Assembly: GCA_036785705.1 (NCBI GenBank)
Contig: JAWUZG010000052.1
Location: 372,001-436,000 of the forward strand
DNA length: 64,000 nucleotides
Direction: 5' to 3'
DNA from: Acanthornis magna
Taxonomy: Eukaryota; Chordata; Aves; Passeriformes; Acanthizidae
Position 1 is the first letter of the stretch. The number at the start of each line of letters is the position of its first letter. Shown piece after piece: positions 13,505 through 25,441 of this stretch. Both the position numbers and the translations under genes were made by a program. Below the pieces are notes generated by a model, which was not told the DNA's origin, did not search any database, and worked only from the letters and a program-made list of their open reading frames with translations.

Positions 13505-14727
13505 TTATATGTAATTGCAAAGAAGAATAAAAATAAGGAGAGCTTGGTGGCTGCACTTACAGTGAGAAGTTTCTGATCAGCTCTCTGTCTGATGACCTCT
13601 TCAGATGGCTATGCCCTTTTGGAAAAAGCTGCTTTTTTGCTTAGTCCAAAGAATGAATCAGAACAGAAACTCCACTTTAAATCAAGTTCTTTCTCACTTC
13701 CTTCCTCTGAAAAGAAGGAAACTAAATTCTCTGTATAGGCAGTGATTTATATACACACAGACATCCAAAGCAGCAAACAATAACCCAAGCATCTCTAGTT
13801 TTCAGGCTCCACATATCAAAGTCATGTGTTCAAAGATATCCATAAAATAGAACAATTTTCTCTCGGAATGCTTAGAAAAGAGCTTTCTTCCTGACCTGTT
13901 GGGAACCACGTGGTGCTGGCAGGCCAGCAAGGCCCTTTTCATCTCAAGCATCTACATTTCCATCCCTTTGCACATGTAATTTTGCACCTCATTGCTCCTA
14001 ATTGAGTGGTTTTGAAAATGCACCCCTTAGAGCTATAATTCTCTGCCATGGCCACAGTGTCAAAGAAAATAAGTTCTCAGACACTTCTGTCTATAAATAA
14101 TTCTGCTGCCATGAGGTTATCCACAGGGAGTGTTGACAACTATCTCATTACTGCCGTATTTCTCCCTTTTCTATTAAACTGCTTGTTTCTTCCCCCAGCC
14201 TTTTCCCAAAAGCAATGGTGCAGGATTGCAAGGCTTCCTAAACAGCATTTCCAGCATCTTCTTTCTCCCACAAAGGAGACCACAGCTGTCACAGGAGCTG
14301 TCATCTCCAGAATAGGACTCAGGAACAAGACTCATATTAACCCAAAAATCTTCAAAGGAATCTTCTGGAGTGAAAGGATGTCAGATCTAGGTTTAGCTAC
14401 AAAGCCAAACTCCAGCTCTGGTAATTATACCCTGCTAACCCAAAGCCCCTCCTACAGTTTCAGCAGGACATGAGTCTTCTTGCTAATATTCTGCTGTGAT
14501 TTATCTCAGAGACAGATGCATTTTGGTGGGGAGGGTGATTTCTGTAGGTCTGGCCATCAAAACCAGTTGTGAGTTTTGGAGCAAGCACCATAATGTTGGC
14601 TTTTCTCAGCTGAGCATCAACAGCCTGGTCTCCAAGAAAGAGTTGTTTCTGAAATAGGAACTTGGAGCAATAAATAATGCAGGTATTCATAGTGACTATT
14701 GAAGAGGACCCAGAAGCTGAAAGTTGG

Positions 14728-14963
14728 TAAATTTGGATTGGATATTAGGAAGAAATTCTTTACTGTGTGGGTGATGAGGCATGGGCACAGGCTGCCCAGA
14801 GAAGCTTGTGGATGCTCTGTCCCTGGGAGTGCTCAAGATCAGGTTGGATGGGACTCTGAGGTCTCGTTGGAAGGATGGTGTCCCCGCCAATGGCAGGGAG
14901 GCTGAATCTAGATGATATTTAAGGTCCCTTCTAGACCAAACTACTCTATGAATCTATGATTCT
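14728..14963 (+). mobile_element. CR1 LINE 3' fragment
   Basis: It carries the typical CR1 3' region in forward order: 'ggatattaggaagaaattctttactgtg', 'gggcacaggctgcccagagaagc', 'gtgctcaagatcaggttggatggg' and 'gatatttaaggtcccttctagacc'. It ends in the CR1 tail CTATGAATCTATGATTCT. The copy is 5'-truncated and carries no coding sequence. Confidence 0.92.
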
Positions 14964-15633
14964 AAGCTTCAAGGTCACAGTACTTACTGTCTGGCGCAAG
15001 CAACCATGCCCCAGGTACTGCAGGCAAGCCTGCACCTCTTGCTGTCACTTCCCCACAAATCATCACCATGAAGCAAATAGTAGTAAAGATTCTACATTGC
15101 TTTTGTGCCAAGTCATCAAGTACTTGCACGCTCTGGTTTCTACCACCTTTATATTTAGTCCATAATTAAACAAGCAAGGGGCATAAATAGATGACAGCTT
15201 AAAAGCACCATCTTACACTCTTTTCCTTGCTTTGTAAACATAGATCTTATTTTTCACATAAACTACAGAGCACAGCTATAACTCACTCTCCCCAGCACTG
15301 CTGGGTTTTGCCCGAATCAAGGGTATATTGTAATCAGTTGAAATGCTTTTATTTTTTTGCCTTGAAATTTGTCTTTTTAACAGAAAATAGCTTTGTCCAT
15401 CCTGAGGATTGCTGTGTACATCTCTGAGCTGGAACCTGGGCTCAAGTCAAGGCAGAGCAAGGATATATATTCCAATATGATGGGAGCCACAGTTTTTTAT
15501 GAGCAAATTAGAAGAAAGAACTAGTTGACCTTCTCCAGAACAGACCAACTCTGATGGAAGAAGTTAATATATTTGTCTTAGCTTGGGAATCCCCCCTGCC
15601 AAGGAAAATTCTGCTGATACAAAAAGCCCCAGA

Positions 15634-15722
15634 GGATGGATGGATGCATGGATGGATGCATGGATGGATGCATGGATGCATGGATGCATGGATGCATGGA
15701 TGGATGGATGGGTGGATGGATG
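15634..15722 (+). repeat. GGAT/GCAT tetranucleotide minisatellite
   Basis: About 22 tetranucleotide units alternate between GGAT and GCAT variants in a patterned order. All frames through it encode repetitive Met/Asp/Gly or His/Pro/Ser peptides that should not be read as genes. Confidence 0.95.
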
Positions 15723-17118
15723 AAGCTGAAAGATGTGAAAGTGCACCTAACTTTGAAACTTCGTCTTGAGCATTTGGCTCTACAGAAGCTTCAAGGTGTA
15801 GTGCATGGAGTGGGAAAGCCCTGAGCAAATAGGATGTTTGTGTGAAGGCGCCCCTGCCCTGGGATATGGGGTACAAAAGCTAAATTTGGGGTCTTAGAGC
15901 ACCATCTGCTGGCACATTCCCCCAGAAGGAGCTGGGGCGGGATCAGAGATTTCACAATGACCAGGTCTTGGAGCAGAAAAAGGCTGCTGAAGAAACCCCA
16001 AGGTCTCCTTTGAGCCTCAATGGGGGAATGGAACAAGGGAAAACAGACAAAGCCCACTCCTTCTCCTGTAATCAGAACAAGCACTGAGGTGGGGTGGGTG
16101 TCACCTACCCAGCAGAAAGAGCAAGGAACAGAGAAGGAGACAATGGCTCCAGCCACAAGGCAGAGATGGCAAACCAGGTTTGCATGGGTGACCCCACAAT
16201 TCCAGAAAGGATTTTGGATTGTTTTAATACATCATCTTTGTTGTTGACTTGCTTGGCATCACTGGGAGGAGGGTAGACTGCGTCCACTCCACCCTGGGAA
16301 CCAGAAGGCTGTTGGTAGGCAAATATCTTAGGTCTGGGTAGAAATCCTTGCTAGAAGGGGAATAAATTGAACCTCTGACTTTCTGAAGTGTTTCTGACTT
16401 CCAGGTCAGTAGATAAAAGGTGGAAAGACAGCAACCTCCTCCCTGCCTACTCCATTTTGAATTGGATCCAAGCTCTATGTAACATGTGAGGCAGTCCTCA
16501 GCATGGCATATGCATCTCAGAGATCAGAGGGTTTTGCCCTGTGCCAGGTGCTGCCTGCTGCCTGGTTTGGTGGTCCCCATTTCGTATTAACTGCTTTCCC
16601 TCCCACTGCACAGGGACCTGGGTTTCCTTACCTGGCCAAGGGAACCTGACATCTGACCCCTTTTTGTGTATCCCTTAGCATCTGTGTTGGCTTTTCTCTC
16701 CCAAGATTTTACTGTTCCAGGATTTAGATATCTAAATAAGGTGTCTACATGTGCTGTCTTAAGTCTTTAGGTGGTTCAAAGCAACTCATTCTCCACAGGG
16801 CATTCTCAGCCATTTCCTCAACCATCTTTTCTCTCCTTTGTTGACTTTCCATGCATCTTTCCTCTGTATCCTTTTTTTAAAGACACAATCCCCCAGGCCA
16901 CAATGGCTTTCAACAGAAGCTCGGCTCTTCAGTCCTGAAATATCTACTGTGGGGCAGACCAGATAGCACAGATCTGTAGAGAGGATTCTTGGCTGCTGGA
17001 TCCCATCTTTTTCCCAATTGTGGATCTCACCTGCTCCACCACACCTCCAGGACAGAGGTCCAGCAACACCTTACAGTTGAGCTCTATAGTCAAAATTTGG
17101 TTCTCTGTAAAATCATAA

Positions 17119-17420
17119 ATCATAGAATCATGGAATATCCTGAGTTGAAAGAAAATCCCAAGGATCACCAAGTCCAACCCTTAGCTCTACACAGCACAAC
17201 CTCAAGACCACACCATGTACCTGAGAGCATTATCAAAGGGCTTCTCAAACTCTATCAGGCTTGGTGCTGGGTCACTTCCCTGAAAAGCCTGTTCCAGTGC
17301 CCAACTACCCTCTGGATTAAGAACCTTTTCCTAATATCTGACCTAAACTTCCCCTGACACAGCTTCATGCCATTCCCTCTGGTTCCATCACTGGTCACCA
17401 GAGAGAAGAGGTCTGTGGAA
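17119..17420 (-). mobile_element. CR1 LINE 3' fragment, longer copy of the 3588 subtype
   Basis: The + strand starts CATAGAATCATGGAATATCC and runs through the 'gtgcctgagagc' analogue, 'gggtcacttccctgaaaagcctgttccagtgcc' and 'taagaaccttttcctaatatctgacctaaac', ending near 'tcactggtcaccagagagaagaggtc'. This is the reverse complement of a CR1 3' untranslated region. The 5' limit (right-hand end) is approximate. Confidence 0.9.
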
Positions 17421-18199
17421 CTAGAAATGATATTGTTGTCCATGGGGACCAGTACTCTCTTTTCACAAGGCACGCATCCTGTAACATCCTTCATAAATCC
17501 TTTCCTCGCACCTGTAATTTAGATGGGAACACAACATTGGAACATTCTCGTATTCACGCAGAAAATAGACAGTGTTTTGCTGGAAGGAGGTAAACTATCT
17601 GCATATAATAGCAGAGCAGAAGTGACTGGGATGACAGTCAGAGATATGTAAGTGGCATATTGATTTTTACATTCTGCAAATAGCAAAAGGCAGTTGTCTC
17701 TTGATATGCTTGGATTAACAAAGCACAGCATTTGGCACTGGAAGTGTTACTGCCACAAAGCAGAAGGATGGGACCATAGTCTCTCTGCCTTAGATACAAA
17801 GCAGGCTGAAGGAGTTAAATGCCTGCAGTCCCGTGGAAAGCTGGCTGTGAGGCATTCATCAAATATGAGTCACCAAATCATCCACTACTGAGCCTTTCAC
17901 TGTTTTCAGTTATCTCTGTGCTACCATGAATCCAACACTGTGGGAAGGTGAGGAAGCAGTGCTGGAATCGGGATGAGTCCCAGCTTTGCGATTGTTCAAT
18001 ACAGGGGATTCTTAGTCTGAAGTTTCAAGCCCATTTCTAACTGCCTTAGCTTGGAAAAAAATAAAAAAAATTAAGAACTTGATATATCTCATACAGGGAA
18101 AAGGAAAAGGCAGAAAAGCCCCAAATAATTTATGTGCCCTAAACGAGGAAGGGATAATGGACAGCAGCTAGAATGCAGGGTGGAAACCACAGCTTCATC

Positions 18200-18259
18200 A
18201 GAGAATCACAAAATCATAAAAAATGGTTGGGGTTGGAAGGGATGTCTGGAGTCCAACCT
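18200..18259 (-). mobile_element. Short CR1 3'-tail remnant
   Basis: About 60 bp reading GAGAATCACAAAATCAT, then 'ggttggggttggaagggatgtctggagtccaacc'. This is the reverse complement of the last bases of a CR1 element. The fragment is very short and strongly 5'-truncated. Confidence 0.8.
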
Positions 18260-18507
18260 TGCTGCTGAAGCACACAAGGAAAGAAAGCTCTAGAGATGCA
18301 GAAGACATCTCAGGATGTGGAAGATGCCCTGAGATGCAGAAGATGCAAGGATTCAAAACCTGATGTCTGAGATGAACCAGCCCCACTCCAACCTATGCAT
18401 GCTGCAGGATCATCCTGCCATATGGATAAGACACTTGGAATTCCAGCTTTGAAACAAAAGCTCCATATAATAGGAACCTATTTTCCCAGGTACCAATCAA
18501 TAGGACA

Positions 18508-18733
18508 TGAGTAAATGGCCTCAAGTTGTGCCAGGAGAGGTTTAGATTGGATATCAGGAAAAATTTCTTCAGTGAAAGGGTTGTCAAGCATTGGAATAGG
18601 CTGCCAAGGAAAATGGTGGAGTCACCATCCCTGGAGGGATTTAAAAGGTGTGTGGATATGGCATTGTTTAGTGCTAGGTTAACAGTTGGACTCGATGACC
18701 TTAGAGGTATTTTCCAACCTTAATGATTCTATG
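18508..18733 (+). mobile_element. CR1 LINE 3' fragment
   Basis: It contains in order 'ggcctcaagttgtgccaggagagg', 'ggatatcaggaaaaatttcttcagtgaaagg', 'caccatccctggagggatttaaaag' and 'gttggactcgatgaccttagaggtattttccaacc', and ends in a degenerate ATTCTATGG tail. It is 5'-truncated. Confidence 0.92.
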
Positions 18734-18927
18734 GAAATAAAGATCCCCTGTGGCAGCTCCTTGTTAGCAACAGCACAGTGCAGCAAAAGGAGGAAATTGC
18801 AGGGTATTGTCCTTAGTTTTAGATACCCATGTAGAACAGAACAGAAGCTTGTCCTAAATACATTTTCAAGAACTTTTATGTAGGAACTAGTGCCCCTACT
18901 GAGAAGCACAAAAACACAGGTGAATAG

Positions 18928-19041
18928 ATGGACTTGGCAGTGCTGGATTAACAGTTGGAATTGATGACCTTAAAGGTCTTTTACAACCTAAATGTGACCT
19001 TAAAGGTCTTTTACAATGTAAATGTTTATATGATTCTGTGA
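18928..19041 (+). mobile_element. CR1 3' tail carrying an internal 30-bp tandem duplication
   Basis: The fragment starts at the 'acttggcagtgctggattaacagttgg' region of CR1 and ends at TGATTCTGTGA. The 30-bp block at 18965-18994 is repeated at 18995-19024 with two mismatches, so the tail-proximal 'tgaccttaaaggtctttt' segment appears twice. Most CR1 copies carry it once. Confidence 0.88.
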
Positions 19042-19273
19042 TTTGAGTCCCCTTTTCAGGCAGTAAGCACAGGCCAGAAAGTGCTTCAGCCTTGGAGCCG
19101 GACCTGTTGAGCATCACTCAGCACTGCTCAATGAATGCAACCATAAGACAGGTATCATGAAACAGAGGGGGGCCAGGTTGGGGTGTGATGTCCAGTGGTA
19201 ACTGTTTGGTTTGTGCAGTGCTCCCCCACCTCCGAAAAAGAAGTAAGACTGTTCATTTGGGGCTCTCAGCATC

Positions 19274-19372
19274 CTTGTCTAGTGGAAGGTGTCCCTGTCC
19301 ATGGCTGTGGGGGCTGGAATTAGATGATCTTTAAGGTCACTTCCAACTCAAACCATTCTGCCATTCTATGAT
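19274..19372 (+). mobile_element. CR1 3'-tail fragment
   Basis: About 100 bp that reads 'gtctagtggaaggtgtccctg', 'ggaattagatgatctttaaggtcacttccaactc', then CATTCTATGAT. It is the forward CR1 3' end, strongly 5'-truncated. Confidence 0.9.
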
Positions 19373-19511
19373 TTAGGAGCACATTATCTTTTTGAAGGGG
19401 GCATTGCAAACAGCAAGGTAATCTATTTTCTTATCTTCTCAGAACCACTATAGAATAAATCTCTCATCCCAGATTGCTGAAACAGGAGGTTTCATGCCTA
19501 CTGGCAGCAAT

Positions 19512-19539
19512 CTCCTTCCTCCCTCCCTCCCTCTCTCTC
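19512..19539 (+). repeat. (CCCT)n/(CT)n simple repeat
   Basis: A short pyrimidine-only run of CCCT units passes into CT units. Confidence 0.8.
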
Positions 19540-21496
19540 ACAACCAGTCTCTCTGGGATAGTAAGTCCCACTAAGAAAATCCCCAGATCCTGCTTCCTTG
19601 AGTCCAGCTCAGTCATGTAGATGAGTTTGAAGTCCCAGCCACCTCCTGCTGCTCAGCTGAGGGCAAACCATGCTGTCCATGAGCTAAGGCAAAAATTAAA
19701 AGCAGGTTTTACACCATGGTTTTGCCTTTCTCCTGCCTCGCTTTACCCAAGGTTCCTCTCTGCACTTTCAAATTAGGAGGTATGTCAGGCTTGTGGAACC
19801 AAGCCCAAACTTTCCTGAGAAAACACACCAGAGTCAAAGGCATGTTTTGAAAATAAATAGCAAAGCTGGCAAGCAAGGGTGATGGAAGATGGAACCAGCA
19901 TTGTTAGAAGCTGGTAGGAATAAACTAAGAGGGGCTCTGCATGGAAGTTTCACACAGGACTCAGCTTCCTGCCAACAATATCTGGGGAATATTGCTCAAT
20001 AACCAAAAGAATGAGCATTGAGTCTCAGAACGGGAAGAAATTAGAAGTGTCTGTCTAAGCCACCCCAGTGACATGAGGAATAATAATAGAGTGGGAGAAA
20101 TAAGTGTGGAGTCAGGGTTAAAAAAATACAAGGAGAAACTGGGCAACAGAAAAGCACATCAGAGTTATAAAAAGAGACAGAGAAGGGAATTTTATTCATG
20201 AGCTTTCCAAACGCATTTGTCATTATCGCAGGCATGAGAATATTATTCTGCTGCTGTCAGGGGGCATGTGACGGGGCTTCAGCCATCAGAAAATCACTGC
20301 CAGCTGTCAGAGAGCCAAGCCATTAAGGGCCATGGGCCAACACCAATCACACTGTCAAGGAATACACTTGCTTGTCAAGGGATTAGCCGTCTGGCCTCCA
20401 AAGCCTTCAGAGAGTGTTGGCTTCAAAAATGGAGACAGTCATGTGAATAGCACAGGCCCTGACAATGGAAGCGGTGGATAGAAATGCTCCTTTTAAGTAC
20501 AGGAGTAAGGAGAACAAGGAGGAAGGTGTTCAGCTGTTTCTGGTTGGCTCTGGTACATAAGGAGCTCTGAGTACTAGAGAGCATCCTTGATTCGACAGCA
20601 TTAAAAAAACAATTAAATTCATCCAGAAGCACTGCTTAGCCTTTGATCAAATGGGCTGATGCACGACAGTGACCTCTGAGTGCACTGCAGCTTTCTTTGG
20701 GAAGACTGGCATGAGAGAGCAGCAAATCTGTGCTGCAGTCTCACTGAATTTTATTCCTCCTTCATTTAAGCATCAACAATACCCTAACTTTTGACAGTTG
20801 CGCCTTTTCATGAACAGGGCGCATGGTTTGGGTAGAAAAACTGATGCAGACAATTCAGTCCCCAGCCTTGTTCAGCAATGGTCCCAGAGAAAAGCCGGTC
20901 CAAGCACCAGCGGGGCTTACTATGTGGGTCCTTTTCTTATTTTACAGGTGATGAGCCTAGAACTGGCTTTTGAAGTCTAGCCTACAAAGAAGTCATTGTA
21001 TCCATTTCTGTGAGACAGTCACACTCAAGGTTCTACCAGAAAGCCACAAAGCTATATTAATACAGATCACAGAAATCACAGTGTTCATGGAGGGTGTTCT
21101 ACAGTGTGTGCTAAGCATATTGGGTCAAGCTGAAACTGTACATAAGCATTACCTAACGTTAAGTCACACCTACTGTGGCATTTGAACTCAACCACTAAGT
21201 GATTCAGACTGTTCACAGCTGCCATGCTCAGCACCCAGTGCAAGAAGTTGTCCAAGACAGGAATTCAGTATTATATCATATTGACTAATGATTGCAAACA
21301 TAATGCTTTAACACAGGCAGAATTCAGTATATGATTCGTGCCCATGATGTAATTTCATATGTTGTAATCAGGTAATTCGCATTGTAATTAAATAATTATG
21401 TCACACTTCTGGATAAAACTTTTCAGAAAAGTGTGTCATGATGGACCCACTCTCACCTGAAGTTCTGATGTGAAACATATATGAATTTTGGTGTGT

Positions 21497-22830
21497 CATA
21501 GGATTAAAAAATCATTTAGGTTGGAAAAGACCACCAAGATCACCGAGTCCAGCCTTTGACCAAACATCATCATATCAACTAAACCATAGCACTACATGCC
21601 ACATCCTGTGGTTTCTTGAACACTTCCAGGGATAGTAACTCAATCACTTTCCCTGGACAGCCCATTCCAATGCTTGACAAGCCTTTCAGTGAAGTTCTTC
21701 CTGATATCCAAAATGAACCTCCCCGGGCACAGATTGAGGCTTTGCCCTCTCATCCCATCACTGGTTGTCTGGGAGAAGGGGCTGACCCCCACCTGGCTAC
21801 AACCTCTTCCAGGTAGTTGTAGAGAGCATAAGGTCTTCCCTGAACCTCCTTTTCTCCAGCCTGAACACTCCCAGCTCCCTCATCCACTCCTCACATGACT
21901 CACTCTCTAGACCGAAGGTTCATTGCCCTTCTCTGGATATGCTCCAGCAGCACAATGTCCTGAGGGGTTCAGAACTGAACAGAGGATTTGAGGTGCAGAG
22001 GAGTTCATGGGACTATCACTGCCCTGGTCCTGCTGGCCACACTATGGCTGGTAGAGGCCAGGATGCCATTGGCCTTCTTGGCCACCTGGGCACAGCTGGC
22101 TCACCAGCATCCTCAGATCCTTTCCTGCTGGGCAGTTTTCCAGCCACCCTTCCCCCAGCCTGTGGCGCTGCCTGGGGTTGTTGCAATGCGAGTGCAGGAC
22201 CTGGCACCCAGTCTTATTGAACTTCACTCAATTGGCATTGACCCATCAATCCAGCCTGTCCAGATCCCTCTGCAGAGCCTTCCTGCCCTCCAGCAGATCA
22301 ACACTCCCACCCAGCTTGGTGTCACCTGTGACCTTACTGAGGGCACCCTCGATCCCCTCATCCAGAAATCGATAAGGATATCAAACAGGATTCCCCCCAG
22401 TCTCCCAGGTTACTGGGAGTCTCTTCTGCTCCCTGTGCTTATGTACCAGGTCAGGGGTTGGTTATCCTAAAGATAACTGGCCTTATTGTCAAAGCCTGAG
22501 GCAAAGAAGGTATTAAGTACCTCAGCCTTAACCTCATTCTTGGTGACAATGTCCCTCCCTGCATCCAATAAAGAATGGAGATTTTCCTTAGCCCTCCTTT
22601 TGTTGTCAATGGATTTATAAAAACATTTTTTATTATCTTACACAGCAGTGGCCAGATTGAGTTTTAGCTGAGCTTTTACTTTTCTGATTTTCTTTCTACA
22701 TTACCTAGTGGCATTCTTGTACTCTTCCTGAGTTGCCTGACCCCTCTTCCAAAGTTCATAAACTCTCTTCTTTTTTTTTTTTCCCCAGAGTTCCAGTGAA
22801 AGATTCTTGTTCAGTCAGGCTGGCTATTTT
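21497..22830 (-). mobile_element. Long (about 1.3 kb) antisense CR1 LINE copy with internal deletion
   Basis: The + strand starts with the reversed CR1 tail and 'tcatttaggttggaaaagaccaccaagatcaccgagtcc'. It then runs through the long 3' CR1 region: 'gagcataaggtcttccctgaacctccttttctccagcctgaac', 'ctgctgggcagttttccagccacccttcccccagcctg', 'cagatccctctgcagagccttcctgcc', 'cttactgagggcaccctcgatcccctcatcc' and 'gcctgaggcaaagaaggtattaagtacctcagcc'. It ends near 22830. Blocks at about 22390-22470 do not flow smoothly into each other, which suggests an internal deletion. The 160-codon and 99-codon frames over it are not genes. Confidence 0.85.
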
Positions 22831-22833
22831 CCC

Positions 22834-23052
22834 CAGTTTAGAATGGATACCAGGAAGAATTTCTTCACCAAAAGGACTGTCAAGTTTTGGAACAGGATAC
22901 CCAAGGAAGAGATCCCTGGAAGGATTTAAAAGACATGTAGGTGTGGCACTTAGGGACATGGTTTATGTGTGGGCTTGGCAGTGCTGGATTAGTGGTTGGG
23001 CTAGTTATCTTAACAGATCTTTTCCCACCTAAATCATTCTGTGATTCTATGA
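22834..23052 (+). mobile_element. CR1 3' fragment in opposite orientation to its neighbour
   Basis: It begins 'tagaatggataccaggaagaatttcttcaccaaaagg', passes 'ggatttaaaagacatgtaggtgtggcacttagggacatgg' and ends ATTCTGTGATTCTATGA. It abuts the antisense CR1 at 21497-22830 almost directly, so the two copies lie 5'-end to 5'-end with both 3' tails facing outward. Confidence 0.9.
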
Positions 23053-24218
23053 CTCACTTCTGTGACATCAGCTCCACTTCTTGGTAGCTGATGCCACAAT
23101 AGAGTAGGGTACCTGGTAGAAAAGCTCCAGAAAATGTCTCTCCCTGTCTAGTAATGAGCTGTCCTGCTGAGGCTGCTCATCAACAATTTACTGTGGAAGT
23201 GGAGGGACACGTCACCCCAGAAGAAAGTGGGAAGTGGAAATGTATTATTGTATTTCTTTATGTTTCCTTTTATCCCCCTTTTAGTTCATAGGCTTGAAAT
23301 ATCCAAGCTATGCTAATAAAGTTGAATTGTCTGAGCAGCCTCTTTTATTGATGACTTGTTAAAGAAAAGAGTTTGGCTGAGGTGTAAGTTGATTAGCTCA
23401 CTGGTAATTAACTGATATCCAGAAAAGTAACAAAGGATTTTGTCAAGTAAATAATGACTTGATCTTTCCTTTCCTCCTCCTTCCTGCAGTAAATGAGAGA
23501 AATGTAACATTACATGAACAGAATGTGCTTCATTTCCAGGCTAAATGGAAAAATTTGCATATGTTTGGGGTAAATATGCCATTTTCCTGGAGATCAAGGA
23601 AAAGAATAGCAGCTGCCTTCCCCACCGTTGGTGCAGTGCAACTGAAGATATTTCAGATGTTTATTTTTTTTTTTAACATTGACATTTTAATATATGTGCA
23701 TCTGCTTACCACTGAGACTCTTTGGTTGTTCCTAGTAGTTTTCTCCTTTTGTTCCAGAGATTTTTCAAAAGCAGCAATATGAGGAAATTGCTTTTGCTGT
23801 CCATGAGACCAAGTGACAAGCAGTGCACAATTGGATTGGCAGGGTTTTTAGAGTATGATAAAATACTTTCCAGGTTCAGACACTAATTGATTCATGACAC
23901 AAAATACAGTTGATGAATGGTTTATGGGTGCTTTCTTCCTTAAACTGAAAGTTATAAGAAAAGGGGAAACACTGGCAATAGCTAATTATTCTAAATCCAT
24001 TCCTACCACAGTTTTAGGATAAAAATAGTTACAGTTCTTCTCCCTCCCAGACCATATTAGACTGTCTCCCAGCCAATTTCTTGCTTCTTGACAATATTTT
24101 TCCTTCAAAATTTGCCTTAAGTAACCCTTATATGGAATTCCCTTATGGGAATGGGACTTCCATTCCTGCAGTAGGCAGTCACTGAGCTGTCCTTGACCAA
24201 TCTCCAACTGATCCCAAG

Positions 24219-24552
24219 AGAGCCTGGGAGGGACTTTTTACAGGGGCATGCAGTGACAGGACAAGGGGTGATGGCTTTAAAATGGAAGAGGGTAGGCTTA
24301 AATGGATATTAAGAAGAAATTCTTTAATGTGAGGGTGGTGAGGCAGTGGAACAGGCTCCCCAGAAAAGCTGTGGATGCCACATCCCTGGAAGTGTTCAAG
24401 GCCAGTATGGACGGGGCTTTGTGCAACCTGGTCTAGTGGAAGGTAACCCTCTCTCCCCTGGCAGAAGGTTTGGAATGAGATGATCTTTAATGTCCTTCCA
24501 ACTGAAACCATTCTATGATTCTATGATTCTGTGATTCTATGATCCTATGATC
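24219..24552 (+). mobile_element. CR1 3' fragment with extended tail repeats
   Basis: It contains 'ggactttttacaggggcatgcagtgacaggacaagggg', 'gggtggtgaggcagtggaacaggctccccag' and 'ctggaagtgttcaaggccag'. It ends in several tandem copies of the ATTCTATG-type octamer (about 24511-24552). This is the best-preserved CR1 tail in the window. Confidence 0.94.
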
Positions 24553-25270
24553 ATACACTCAAATCAGTATGAGTCAGACAGACACACACCAGGATTTTGC
24601 ACTTAAAATCAGCGATACCAGAAACTTTAGGAGCATGAACATAGGTGGGAGAAGGCCTCAGCTTGAAGAGCCTTGGCTGGACATGTTAGCAAACCGATGT
24701 TGACACCCCAAAGCTTGCTACTCATGGCCACATGCCTCCACAAGGTAGCTGGTATGACCAGGAGATTCCTGCCTAGTCCACCCAGTGGCTTTGAACACTG
24801 TCAAGTCACATAAAATGTGGAGATTACAAAATATTTCCTGCAGGGTTGAAAACATATTTGTTGGAAAACAACTCCCTTACCTCTTCGCCACAGCAATACC
24901 ATGATACTATGTATAGATTGTTGACTGCAAGCTGCCAGTGCCTTCCCTTCTCTTCCCCAAAAGGAGATGAGTGTAAGAGAGAGCCAGTGATGTGTCTTCC
25001 TCCAAACACCTTCTTGTCTCCATTCATGGGGAGGGAGATAGGATAGGAATAAAATGAGAGGAGTGATGCTCCTGTTCTCACCATCCAAAAAGTGCTACTG
25101 TCACTTTTTGCATCCCAAATGGACTCAGTGCTGCCTGTTCAAGGACTGCACAGAGCCAATGTTTCATGGCTGTTGTCCTCCAGCATATCTCTCCTCCCAG
25201 ATTTCAAACAGGGAGCTCGTAATTTGTCCTAAGGACAAGTGACTCCAATGAATGGTATAATATACAGAAG

Positions 25271-25441
25271 CAACAGGCTGCCCAGGTGGAATCACCATCT
25301 CTGGAAGTGTTCATAAAACCTGTGGATGTGGCACTGGGGGACATGGTTTAGCGGTGAATGTGGTGGTGGTGGATTAACAGTTGAACTCAGTGATCTTAGA
25401 GGTTTTTTCCAACCTTAATTATTCCACAATTCTATGATTCT
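25271..25441 (+). mobile_element. CR1 3' fragment
   Basis: It reads 'caacaggctgcccagg', 'atggtttagcggtgaatgtggtggtg', 'ttagaggttttttccaacc', and ends CAATTCTATGATTCT. It is 5'-truncated. Confidence 0.9.

Larger units (their letters stand above)
521..14727. other. Intergenic DNA without a recognisable gene (apart from two CR1 fragments)
   Basis: Apart from CR1 fragments at 1963-2143 and 3588-3718 and short simple repeats, I recognise nothing in this stretch. Open frames are short (longest 158 codons, at 5862-6338 on the minus strand), overlap on both strands, and show no domain, signal peptide or splice-joined family resemblance. The base composition is AT-rich, as expected for avian intergenic DNA. 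Distal regulatory elements or small exons cannot be excluded by eye. Confidence 0.6.

Noticed and set aside
14048..14473. 141-codon + strand open frame starting MATVSKK
   Set aside because: There is no family resemblance or promoter context, and a comparable antisense frame overlaps it. The length is near what chance gives in 64 kb.
15634..15722. A CRISPR-like or repeat-protein locus
   Set aside because: It is a plain tetranucleotide microsatellite; there are no spacers and this is a vertebrate genome.
21988..22470. 160-codon + strand open frame
   Set aside because: It lies wholly inside an antisense CR1 element, in the wrong orientation for the CR1 protein.
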